From contig CACXHG010000031.1 of the NCBI GenBank assembly GCA_902767355.1, positions 1 through 6,445 of the forward strand: a DNA stretch of 6,445 nt, written 5' to 3'. Positions 1-5,887 of the stretch are shown here, piece after piece. Made by a program: the position numbers and the translations under genes. Positions within the stretch are counted from its first letter, which is position 1. Each line of letters begins with the position of its first letter. Origin of the DNA: an uncultured Bacteroidia bacterium. Its GTDB lineage: Bacteria; Bacteroidota; Bacteroidia; Bacteroidales; UBA932. Below the pieces are notes generated by a model. The model was not told the origin of the DNA. It did no database searches and was given only the letters and a program-made list of their open reading frames with translations.

Positions 1-305
1 CCGTCGATGCCATACACCAGCAGGAAGGTGATCCAGGTTATGTCGCGGGTCTTCATAATAAGACACCCGATTAAAAACAGCAAGATGAACGCGATCCCCA
101 CGCTGCCCACATCGCCGGCAAAGCACTTCGCCCGGTTCTTGGGCCGGAAGTTGAAGATGCTGAACACCAACACACTAAGGATAACCGCCACAATCAGCGA
201 CGGCTCTACAAAAGGCGCAGTCTCATGCCCGAGCGCAAGTACGTCATGCCCGGCCAGACCGGGCATCCCATTCAAACACAGCAGCGGAATCAGCACAGCC
301 AGCAT
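1..305 (-). pseudogene. 5'-truncated sugar-1-phosphate transferase gene, second copy (also cut by the left edge)
   Basis: This is the internal part of a PF00953-family polyprenyl-phosphate sugar-1-phosphate transferase, read leftwards and leaving the window at position 1. The frame stays open and carries the family motifs NFRPKNRAKCFAGDVGS and DITW-TFLLVYGID. From the SLIV motif to GID it differs from the intact protein at 3816-4817 at only about four residues in roughly 65. At the DNA level the match is visibly lower, roughly 80-85% by eye, so the copies have diverged and are not a recent duplication. Similarity starts abruptly at the residue matching L149 of the intact protein. The N-terminal membrane segments, the DKPNERS motif, the DDxxxD motif and the NxxNxxDG motif are all absent. 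An ATG at 305-303 is in frame and overlaps the TAA of the upstream gene (TAATG), so some coupled translation is possible, but the product would lack essential catalytic residues. The copy also has about 15 extra residues in a loop (around 200-270) compared with the intact enzyme. The true 3' end lies outside the window. Confidence 0.85.
246..266. repeat. 8-bp inverted repeat inside the truncated transferase copy
   Basis: ATGCCCGG (246-253) and CCGGGCAT (259-266) are perfect inverted arms around a 5-base loop. The sequence TCATGCCCG at 244-252 also occurs at 223-231, giving a short direct repeat. The structure sits in the loop region that is longer than in the intact paralogue. It may be a small inserted or expanded element, or chance in GC-rich sequence. 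Confidence 0.4.
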
Positions 306-1276
306 TACCGTCGAGCCTTTTTCTTTTCTCTACTTTCCACCTTTATACGCGAGTAAGTGACTCCAATTATAATAGTCATAATTATCGACAATACCAACAC
401 TATAAGGGCTAGTGCCTCAAACACGGCAGATATCCTGTCTGCAGCATTTCTAGTTTCTGAAGGCACAATAGAGTCGATTTTTTTAAGATCCGAAATTGAC
501 AATAATTTTGTTTTGGCATTATCGGAGTCTAATATATATCTTCGGGAAAGCGGAGAATAGAATAATACAGCATTCTGATATGTTTGGCCATCATAATAAT
601 AATCATAGCGAGAAGAGGTAGAAACTTCTGAGAGAATGATAAATAGACAGGCCAAGATATTGAGTGTGCTTAGATTGAGAAGGTTTCTATAGCGTGCTTT
701 TTGTCTAGCCTCTTGTTGCGTAAGTTCTTTAATCGGCTCCATCGTATCGATGCAATCCGAGCGGAAATCAAAGGAAAGTTTATTAAAACACTCGACACCA
801 TCCGTACCTTTAGTAATTGGCACTTTTGACTGGGCGGCTATGCAAAGCCTCATCTTTTCTCTCCGTTTAAAGATATCCCAGGATAGTAGTGCTGTCCCAT
901 CGTCACTCAACAAGCACATAGGTGCAACCCTACTATCCTCCGCTGTAATTGACAGAATATCAAAGCCCTCACACTTTATAGAGATTGCATCTGAAAAATG
1001 AGAATTAAACCTAATATCATTTTGTCCATCATTCACAATGCGGACATACATAACAGCCAGAGTATTCTCTACGGCTTTATCTTTATAATCAACACGAATC
1101 CTGACATCTTGATTGTCTTGAGAAGAATATACCTCGCAGGAGTCCAAAGTTACACTGATATGAAAAGGTTTGAGGCGCCTTTTCCACAACTCGACGAAAA
1201 GAGTAGCAATTAGAGATGCCGATATTCCAAAGACTATCGTCTCGAGTATAAAGGATAAGTTAATAGTTATTGCCAT
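305..1276 (-). CDS. Unrecognised three-pass membrane protein, third gene of the RloAB-like cassette
   Basis: I do not recognise this 323-residue protein as a named family. It has three hydrophobic segments: about residues 8-30, directly followed by the basic stretch WKRRLK; about 199-218; and about 284-308, followed by a very basic tail ending KKKARR. Between the first two lies a soluble region (about 38-180) with alternating hydrophobic residues and a YVRIVNDGQNDIRF stretch. This resembles the beta-sandwich domains found in many uncharacterised accessory membrane proteins (inference). A basic region before segment two (QQEARQKARYR) would favour a cytoplasmic location for the soluble domain. 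The gene starts with ATG 49 bases after the RloB-like stop and in the same direction, so it is probably cotranscribed. It is the most AT-rich gene of the window by eye. Its TAA stop lies exactly at the junction with the truncated transferase copy, so its C-terminus may be native or may have been shortened. It could be a membrane effector or partner of the ATPase/RloB pair, or an unrelated passenger. Confidence 0.75.
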   Translation of the reverse strand: MAITINLSFILETIVFGISASLIATLFVELWKRRLKPFHISVTLDSCEVYSSQDNQDVRIRVDYKDKAVENTLAVMYVRIVNDGQNDIRFNSHFSDAISIKCEGFDILSITAEDSRVAPMCLLSDDGTALLSWDIFKRREKMRLCIAAQSKVPITKGTDGVECFNKLSFDFRSDCIDTMEPIKELTQQEARQKARYRNLLNLSTLNILACLFIILSEVSTSSRYDYYYDGQTYQNAVLFYSPLSRRYILDSDNAKTKLLSISDLKKIDSIVPSETRNAADRISAVFEALALIVLVLSIIMTIIIGVTYSRIKVESREKKKARR

Positions 1277-1325
1277 TACTAAATAATTCTATTTAATGAA
1301 CTGCTCGTTCACATCTCCGCCATGC

Positions 1326-1934
1326 TCAGCACCCCGTTAAATCTGCAATAATATCAAAGAGCTTATACATCTGAGAATATGACTTATACACCTCTGGTTC
1401 CTTAGCACGCAATTCATCAAGCTCACGTGACAATTCAACAGCCCTCGCTACCTTCCCTTTTTCCTTCAACTCTCTGTAAATATGAATCTTGTTGAAGAAT
1501 GCCTCCGTCTTTTCATAGTTAGGGATGTGCTTCTTAAGTTCTTGCGCTACAGCATCATAGTCAACATATTCTTTACTAGACGTCATTGGCATAAAATGCA
1601 TCAAAAACCAATATTCCGTACAAGGGCTGGACTCCACAAAAATGATTTCTGGATTCTCCTTCTTTAGCGCAAGATAATGCTCCATCTTGTCGCGTTTCTC
1701 CTCTAACACATCCATATCTACCAAGCACAATACATAGTCATAACCGACACGCAAACGATCTTTAGCCAGCCGTACAATATCATCAATGTCCGGATGCTTT
1801 GGGATGCCGGGCACCAGGCTGAACCTATAGCGCTCTGTGGTGCGCAAATCATCTACATAGCGGTACTCAGTCATACCTTCTCCAATTATGGCAATGCTCT
1901 TCCGCGCACCCCTATTCTCCGACTTCCTGCTCAT
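1326..1934 (-). CDS. RloB/AbiLii-like protein with TOPRIM-type acidic motifs
   Basis: This 202-residue protein matches the RloB-like family (PF13707), the partner of an AAA ATPase in Campylobacter restriction-linked loci and in AbiL-type abortive infection systems. What is visible: a strand plus acidic motif IIGEGMTE (E19 and E23), a second acidic motif LVDMDV (D73 and D75), and the segment SSPCTEYWFLMHF (residues 102-114), which corresponds to the family's SNPCFELWLLLHF-type motif. The E and DxD pattern fits a TOPRIM-like metal-binding fold, so nuclease activity is plausible but not shown. Helices rich in charged residues fill residues 120-202. I chose the ATG at 1934 (MSRKSENRG) because it places the EG motif near residue 19 as usual. 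Longer in-frame starts at 1961 and 1943 would add hydrophobic residues encoded within the ATPase 3' end. The start lies 23 bases inside the ATPase gene, which indicates translational coupling. The two products probably act as a complex in the cytoplasm. Confidence 0.87.
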   Translation of the reverse strand: MSRKSENRGARKSIAIIGEGMTEYRYVDDLRTTERYRFSLVPGIPKHPDIDDIVRLAKDRLRVGYDYVLCLVDMDVLEEKRDKMEHYLALKKENPEIIFVESSPCTEYWFLMHFMPMTSSKEYVDYDAVAQELKKHIPNYEKTEAFFNKIHIYRELKEKGKVARAVELSRELDELRAKEPEVYKSYSQMYKLFDIIADLTGC

Positions 1935-3237
1935 AATACTCATCCATATCCATATAAACACTATCCAAGAACGGCAGGTTCACAAGTTTCTCCTGCCTAT
2001 AAGCATTGTATACAGAGAGCGTCTTGTGTAGACCAAGTGACGAAAGCCGAATCAATTGCGTCTGGCCAGCATCATTCTTGTCTGTGAACCAAACCACGTC
2101 CCTGCGGATATAGTCTTCGTCCAGCAAGTTGATGTCGTGTGTAGAAACTATCAACTGCCCACCTCTCTTACTATTCACAAGGAAAACCTTAATAAAGTAC
2201 GACAACAACTCATAGTGAATGCTCGACTCAATTTCATCTATCGGCAAAATAGACCCGTGAACCAACAGATCATAAAGCAGTGTAGACAGCCCCAAATATC
2301 TTTTGGTGCCCCGGGACTCCAATGCTTCGTTGAGTTCCTTGTCCCCTTTGCTGGTATGGTGCACAAAGAACATCTCGTCTGAATGCAAAACCCCCTTCTT
2401 TAGAACCTCCTCCTTTGCATTCTCCGGCATACCCGGAGTATTCTTAATCAGAATTTCCATCTCGGGGGTAATCGCCACCTCTTCATTATGGATAGAGATG
2501 TCAGAAATATTGAAATCCGAAGCCTTCAGGAAATGCAGGATAAACCTCTTCAACCGCCCATCCCTGTTTCGCGTCAAACGGCTTTTCGTAAAACTCATCA
2601 AGCTGCTTTGGGGGTACATCATAGGAGCAATCCTCTGCGAAAAAAACTCATACACCAGATTAAGCCTTGACCTCTCCACATTCGACTTGCCGAATGCAGC
2701 GATAACCGTTCGATTGTTGATTGTATTACCCAAGATAGCCTCCCTGCTAGTCTTTGCCAGCCCAATCTTGCCCCCGAACGCTATATCCGTCGATGCTGTT
2801 TCAGCATTGTAAAACCGCTTGTATAGTAAAGTTGGCTGGGGCGAAGTGTAAACCTGGAGCGATTCTTCATATACAAGACGATTGTCCAACACAAGGTTAA
2901 GCTTATACCTCTCGCGGTTCAGATAGAACGTCATTTCGAACGAGGTTCGCTGCTTTTCTGAAACATCATCAAGCAAGAATGGCACTAACCCTATCTCGTC
3001 GCCCTTATTCAGATTATCCCTAATCAAAAAACCGACAAAGAAATCAAGCGCTTTGAGGATATTGGTCTTTCCAGAAGCATTAGAACCGTAGATAAACCCT
3101 ATCTTCAAAAGCGACACCCCATCTGCCACCTCTTCTGTATAAATATCTCGAGAAGTATTGTCGTTCGTCGGGATAAAACTCAGAGTCTGCTCATCTCGCA
3201 ATGAGTAAAAATTCTTGATTTTGAATTCAGCTATCAT
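1912..3237 (-). CDS. AAA_21 family ATPase, RloA/AbiLi-like
   Basis: This is a 441-residue SMC/ABC-like ATPase of the AAA_21 (PF13304) type. It opens with MIAEFKIKNFYSLRDEQ, the usual start of the family. Counting from the ATG at 3237, Walker A is GSNASGKT at residues 51-58. The ESRGTKR segment (about 307-313) takes the place of the ABC signature region. Walker B is ILPIDEIES (about 330-338, with the catalytic DE pair), and the histidine switch is STHD (about 365-368). The central region (about 180-300) is the variable insert seen in this family. No TOPRIM domain is fused; the downstream RloB-like gene supplies that part, so the pair resembles a split OLD-like or AbiL system in which the ATPase senses infection or DNA and controls the partner. 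A TTG at 3243 could extend the protein by two residues (M-V), but the ATG at 3237 fits the family start better. A Bacteroidetes-type -7 box lies 26 bases upstream. The base composition is lower in GC than the polysaccharide genes. Confidence 0.92.
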   Translation of the reverse strand: MIAEFKIKNFYSLRDEQTLSFIPTNDNTSRDIYTEEVADGVSLLKIGFIYGSNASGKTNILKALDFFVGFLIRDNLNKGDEIGLVPFLLDDVSEKQRTSFEMTFYLNRERYKLNLVLDNRLVYEESLQVYTSPQPTLLYKRFYNAETASTDIAFGGKIGLAKTSREAILGNTINNRTVIAAFGKSNVERSRLNLVYEFFSQRIAPMMYPQSSLMSFTKSRLTRNRDGRLKRFILHFLKASDFNISDISIHNEEVAITPEMEILIKNTPGMPENAKEEVLKKGVLHSDEMFFVHHTSKGDKELNEALESRGTKRYLGLSTLLYDLLVHGSILPIDEIESSIHYELLSYFIKVFLVNSKRGGQLIVSTHDINLLDEDYIRRDVVWFTDKNDAGQTQLIRLSSLGLHKTLSVYNAYRQEKLVNLPFLDSVYMDMDEYYEQEVGE

Positions 3238-3262
3238 AACCAATCTGAATTAATGAACCACA

Positions 3263-3270
3263 CAAATATA
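3263..3270 (-). promoter_or_regulatory. Bacteroidetes-type -7 promoter element for the ATPase operon
   Basis: Read on the minus strand this is TATATTTG, a perfect match to TAnnTTTG, placed 26 bases before the ATPase ATG at 3237. This would give a leader of about 20 bases. The expected TTTG -33 box is not present at ideal spacing; TTTG occurs nearer, 11 bases upstream of the box. The surrounding DNA is strongly AT-rich. It probably drives ATPase, RloB-like and membrane protein genes as one transcript. Confidence 0.55.
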
Positions 3271-3388
3271 TGACAAATTTTCAAACTATATGATTTTATC
3301 TTGAATTTCGGTGGAAAATTCACGAAAAACACATATAAAACCTGCCATTTTGACATTTTAACATGCGTTGGCACCCTACTTGCCATAA

Positions 3389-3419
3389 GTTGTAGCGGAT
3401 TGCCCGAATCCTATGTTTA
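3389..3419 (+). promoter_or_regulatory. Bacteroidetes-type promoter for the 43-codon gene
   Basis: GTTG (3389-3392), a 19-base spacer and TATGTTTA (3412-3419) match the Bacteroidetes consensus TTTG-N19-TAnnTTTG with one mismatch in each box. Transcription would begin near 3426, about 34 bases before the ATG at 3460. A short inverted repeat (TTGCCC 3400-3405, GGGCAA 3433-3438) surrounds the -7 box and could be an operator or a leader hairpin. Confidence 0.5.
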
Positions 3420-3459
3420 ACCCGAAGGCCTTGGGCAAGTCTTCTCAACCCTATTGACC

Positions 3460-3591
3460 ATGGCACGAACTGTGGAAAAAGCCAGAAGCGCTGAGACCGG
3501 CCGCTTCATACCAATGAAAGAAGCCGAAAAGCATCCGGAAAGAACAGTCGTTGAGAAAGTGAAGGTTGGTCCGCCTAAGAAGCACAAGTAA
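3460..3591 (+). CDS. Small conserved basic protein with SAxTGRF...HPxxTVVE pattern, function unknown
   Basis: ATG at 3460 opens a 43-codon frame ending in TAA at 3591. The product is strongly charged and ends in the basic tail GPPKKHK. It contains RSAETGRFIP (about residues 9-18) and KHPERTVVEKVKV (about 24-36). From memory, the pattern of a SAxTGRF block followed by A...HP.TTVxE recurs in many very short bacterial proteins that are annotated as hypothetical or, misleadingly, as multidrug transporter; it has no assigned function that I know. No membrane segment or signal peptide is present. Support for a real gene comes from the recognisable pattern, a promoter-like sequence upstream and a strong hairpin just after the stop. 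It stands alone and points away from the ATPase operon and against the polysaccharide operon. It could be a nucleic-acid-binding or regulatory peptide, but this is a guess from charge only. Confidence 0.72.
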   Translation: MARTVEKARSAETGRFIPMKEAEKHPERTVVEKVKVGPPKKHK

Positions 3592-3610
3592 AGTTCTCAA
3601 CATTATCTGT

Positions 3611-3659
3611 CAGTAAGAGGTCTTATCACTGGTGGCCGCCAAGATAAGACCTCTTATTG
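3611..3659 (+). terminator. Strong hairpin after the 43-codon gene, likely terminator
   Basis: The arms CAGTAAGAGGTCTTATC (3611-3627) and GATAAGACCTCTTATTG (3643-3659) pair over 17 positions with one G-T pair. The 15-base loop contains the nearly self-complementary GGTGGCCGCC, so the stem can continue almost to the tip. It begins 19 bases after the stop codon of the small gene. The following sequence (TTTGCATCC) has only a short T run, so termination is likely but not textbook. The hairpin could also block transcripts coming from the polysaccharide operon on the other strand. Confidence 0.65.
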
Positions 3660-3728
3660 TTTGCATCCTAAATTAAATGGGGCGTTATCTATTTAGTCCA
3701 TTAGAATTATATCTATTCGTGCTCCTAA

Positions 3729-3758
3729 GTATACTACTTTAAACTATTAGTAGTATAC
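3729..3758. repeat. Perfect 10-bp inverted repeat between polysaccharide operon and small gene
   Basis: GTATACTACT (3729-3738) and AGTAGTATAC (3749-3758) are exact inverted arms around the 10-base AT-rich centre TTAAACTATT. The element is 57 bases past the end of the transferase gene. Neither strand shows a T run after it, so a simple terminator is not obvious. A terminator, a regulator-binding site or a recombinase site are all possible. No second copy was seen in the window. Confidence 0.6.
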
Positions 3759-3815
3759 CTCTCCCTTCGCTATACCCCACCCCAGCAAGCAACTCACTGT
3801 GCGGTGGAGACGGGG

Positions 3816-4817
3816 CTACCTGCCCTCCAGCGACCGCAAATACTCCTCGTGCAAGTGGTAGTACTTTTTCATAAAGACCACATAGGCAAGGACCAGAAGT
3901 GCGGCGACCGCCACCAGATACACCCAGTGCCAGAGCGGTTTGTCGGGGATCAGGTAGACCATAACCAGCGAAATGGCGAGTTGCAGGGCCATATAGATCA
4001 GTGAGACCACAACGTGGCTCATACCCAGCTCGTTGGCCATAATCTGATAGGCGTGTTTGCGGTGGGCCTGGCCAAGGGATTCGTGCAGCTTGATGCGGTG
4101 GACAATCGTGCAGCAGCCGTCAATGCCGTAGACCAGCAGGAACGTGAGCCAGGTGATGTCGTGGGTCTTCATTATCAGGCAGCCGATCAAAAACAGCAAG
4201 ATGAAGGCGATGCCCACGCTGCCGACGTCGCCGGCAAAGCATTTGGCGCGGTTCTTGGGCCGGAAGTTGAACCAGCTGAACACCAGCACACTGAGGATCA
4301 CCACCACTATCAGGCTCTCGCTCACAAACTCACCGCGGATGTTCCGCAGCAGCAGCGGCACCAGCACGGCCAGACTATAGCCGGCGGTGATGCCGTTTAT
4401 GCCGTCCATAAAATTGTAGATGTTGGTGGCACCTACGCACACAATCAGGCCCAGCAGCACCATCCACCACATATTCCAGTGCAGCATCCCTATCTGATGG
4501 AACACCATAAACATCGCCGCGAACTGCGCCACCAAGCGGACGCCGTCCGGCAGCGACTTGATGTCATCTATAAACGACACGCCCGCCGCCAGCGTCACCG
4601 CCGCCAGCGCCCACGGATACTGGAACCCGAAGAACGCGCTCCACACCCACAGCCCTATGGTGAAGATGATTCCCCCACCCCGCAGCACCACCTTGGTGTG
4701 CGAGCTCCGCTCGTTAGGCTTGTCGATGATGTTGCAGCGGGAAGCGATGAAGAAATACAGCAACTCCGCCGCCAGAAGGATGGCGGCGATGATTAAATAT
4801 TTGAGCCAGATACTCAT
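3816..4817 (-). CDS. Polyprenyl-phosphate sugar-1-phosphate transferase (WecA/WbpL-like, PF00953), intact copy
   Basis: This 333-residue integral membrane enzyme would transfer a sugar-1-phosphate (often an N-acetylaminosugar) from a UDP-sugar to undecaprenyl phosphate, the first step of repeat-unit assembly. The exact sugar cannot be read from sequence. Visible motifs are DKPNERSSHTK with RGGG (residues 32-49), FIDDIKSLPD (82-91, including the DD pair at 84-85), NIYNFMDGINGITAG (132-146, catalytic-type D138), FAGDVGS (194-200) and HRKH (252-255), all in the expected order. About ten hydrophobic segments cover the chain, starting at residue 5. Its length is normal for the WbpL-type branch. 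The start ATG overlaps the stop of the gene before it as ATGA, so translation is probably coupled. It is the last gene of the operon within this GC-rich block. The part from residue 148 to 234 has a close paralogue at 1-305. Confidence 0.94.
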   Translation of the reverse strand: MSIWLKYLIIAAILLAAELLYFFIASRCNIIDKPNERSSHTKVVLRGGGIIFTIGLWVWSAFFGFQYPWALAAVTLAAGVSFIDDIKSLPDGVRLVAQFAAMFMVFHQIGMLHWNMWWMVLLGLIVCVGATNIYNFMDGINGITAGYSLAVLVPLLLRNIRGEFVSESLIVVVILSVLVFSWFNFRPKNRAKCFAGDVGSVGIAFILLFLIGCLIMKTHDITWLTFLLVYGIDGCCTIVHRIKLHESLGQAHRKHAYQIMANELGMSHVVVSLIYMALQLAISLVMVYLIPDKPLWHWVYLVAVAALLVLAYVVFMKKYYHLHEEYLRSLEGR

Positions 4818-5887
4818 ATCTTAGGATTTTTATCGAACAGCGCCCCCTTCACCTGAATCCACAACGCCTTCAGCCAGGTGATGTCGGTGAAGTGGCGGTA
4901 TTTCCAGCGGGCGCGGAAGGTGTTGCCGGCGAGGGCAAGTTTGCCGGCGAGGCCGTGGACATCTTCGTGCAGGTCCAGCGGAGCCCAGATATCGTCTAAC
5001 ATCATACGGTCGTTCTCCGACAGCCCGTCTTCGCCCAACTCGCCAATCAGGAACTTGCCCAACCGCAGGTATGAATCATAAAACTTTCTGAAGCCGTACT
5101 CGTCTATTTTCGCATCCAGCACAGCCCAGTCAATCTCGTCACGATGCCGCCGGCTGAATAAGATCCAATCCAGCACCAGACGCCAGGTCAGGCCTTCGTG
5201 CAGAAAGTGCGAATATGCGTGCTCGATTAAAAACAGGGCCGAAACCATCACGGGCGGGCGGTAAAGCCAGGTATCAGCAAAGCGGTCCTCGCCCCCATCC
5301 TGCCTGAACATAGCTTGCAACTCCTTTTCCAGGGCAGTGAGACGCTTGTTCCCACGGAACGGTGTCAGGTACTGATGATTCTCTACAGCAAGGCCGGGAA
5401 GATAGAACGTGCTGTTCTTATAATAGTCAAAATCAACTTCATAGCCCCGGGCCTTGATCAAATCATTACCCAACTTCCAGGCGTCAAAATCACTGGTGTC
5501 CGGTAGCAGGAAGCAGTCCATATCCACACTTGTCCTATGCTCCGGATGCGGGTAGCATTCCGCTGCCACGGCCCCCTTTAGAACATACGTGCGGATGCCG
5601 TTAGCGTGGAACAACTGCGCCATTTTCGCAGCCACCTTCTGCTGGCCGGCGTATTTATCTTCCGCCATCATCACGGAACCAATCCACGGCATAATCTCCC
5701 GCCTGGGCGGCCTGTTCTCTTTGGGAATCTTGCCTATCCCATCCACAGCCACGCCCTCAAGCCCCTGCTCTTCTGCAAGCTCTTGCAAGGCCTGACAGTC
5801 GACGCCTTCCGGCACAATCGCCTCCAACTCGGCGTCTATACCCAGCCGCACCAGATGCAGGAAAATATCTTGTAAATCCGTATTCAT
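4814..5887 (-). CDS. NTP_transf_5 family protein (uncharacterised nucleotidyltransferase) in the polysaccharide operon
   Basis: This 357-residue soluble protein fits the uncharacterised nucleotidyltransferase family NTP_transf_5 (PF14907), which is common in polysaccharide and natural-product loci but has no settled substrate. The core motif is VLKGAVAAECYPHPEHRTSVDMDCFL (residues 102-127 with gaps), where K104-G105, Y112-P113, R118 and the D122-x-D124 pair form the family signature; the DxD pair is the likely metal site. The C-terminal half has conserved-type segments such as LFLIEHAYSHFL and LTWRLVLDWILF (about 217-245). No signal peptide is visible. The start overlaps the stop of the upstream glycosyltransferase as ATGA, and its own stop overlaps the next start as ATGA, so it is firmly part of the operon. 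A role in modifying sugars or the polymer is an inference from context only. Confidence 0.85.
   Translation of the reverse strand: MNTDLQDIFLHLVRLGIDAELEAIVPEGVDCQALQELAEEQGLEGVAVDGIGKIPKENRPPRREIMPWIGSVMMAEDKYAGQQKVAAKMAQLFHANGIRTYVLKGAVAAECYPHPEHRTSVDMDCFLLPDTSDFDAWKLGNDLIKARGYEVDFDYYKNSTFYLPGLAVENHQYLTPFRGNKRLTALEKELQAMFRQDGGEDRFADTWLYRPPVMVSALFLIEHAYSHFLHEGLTWRLVLDWILFSRRHRDEIDWAVLDAKIDEYGFRKFYDSYLRLGKFLIGELGEDGLSENDRMMLDDIWAPLDLHEDVHGLAGKLALAGNTFRARWKYRHFTDITWLKALWIQVKGALFDKNPKI

Noticed and set aside
7..360. Plus-strand frame whose middle resembles another plus-strand frame at 4144-4380, seeming like a conserved protein pair
   Set aside because: Both are antisense to the same region of the two related transferase copies, so the similarity only reflects the duplicated gene on the other strand.
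588..605. Short ATA/ATT triplet run, possible phase-variable repeat
   Set aside because: Only a few units, encoding a DYYYD stretch in the membrane protein; triplet changes would not shift the frame.
2303..2812. Plus-strand frame of 169 codons
   Set aside because: It is antisense to the ATPase gene, which has complete family motifs; no independent support.
3241..3243. TTG start for the ATPase, two codons upstream
   Set aside because: The ATG at 3237 gives the usual MIxEFxIKNF start and leaves a sensible distance to the -7 box.
305..3815. Possible integrase, transposase, tRNA, CRISPR array or retron RNA associated with the cassette
   Set aside because: No such gene, repeat series or tRNA-like structure could be found on either strand in this stretch.
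4014..4796. Long plus-strand open frame (260 codons) rich in His and Gln
   Set aside because: It lies fully antisense to the intact transferase gene, is compositionally odd and matches no family; it is a shadow of a GC-rich membrane protein gene.
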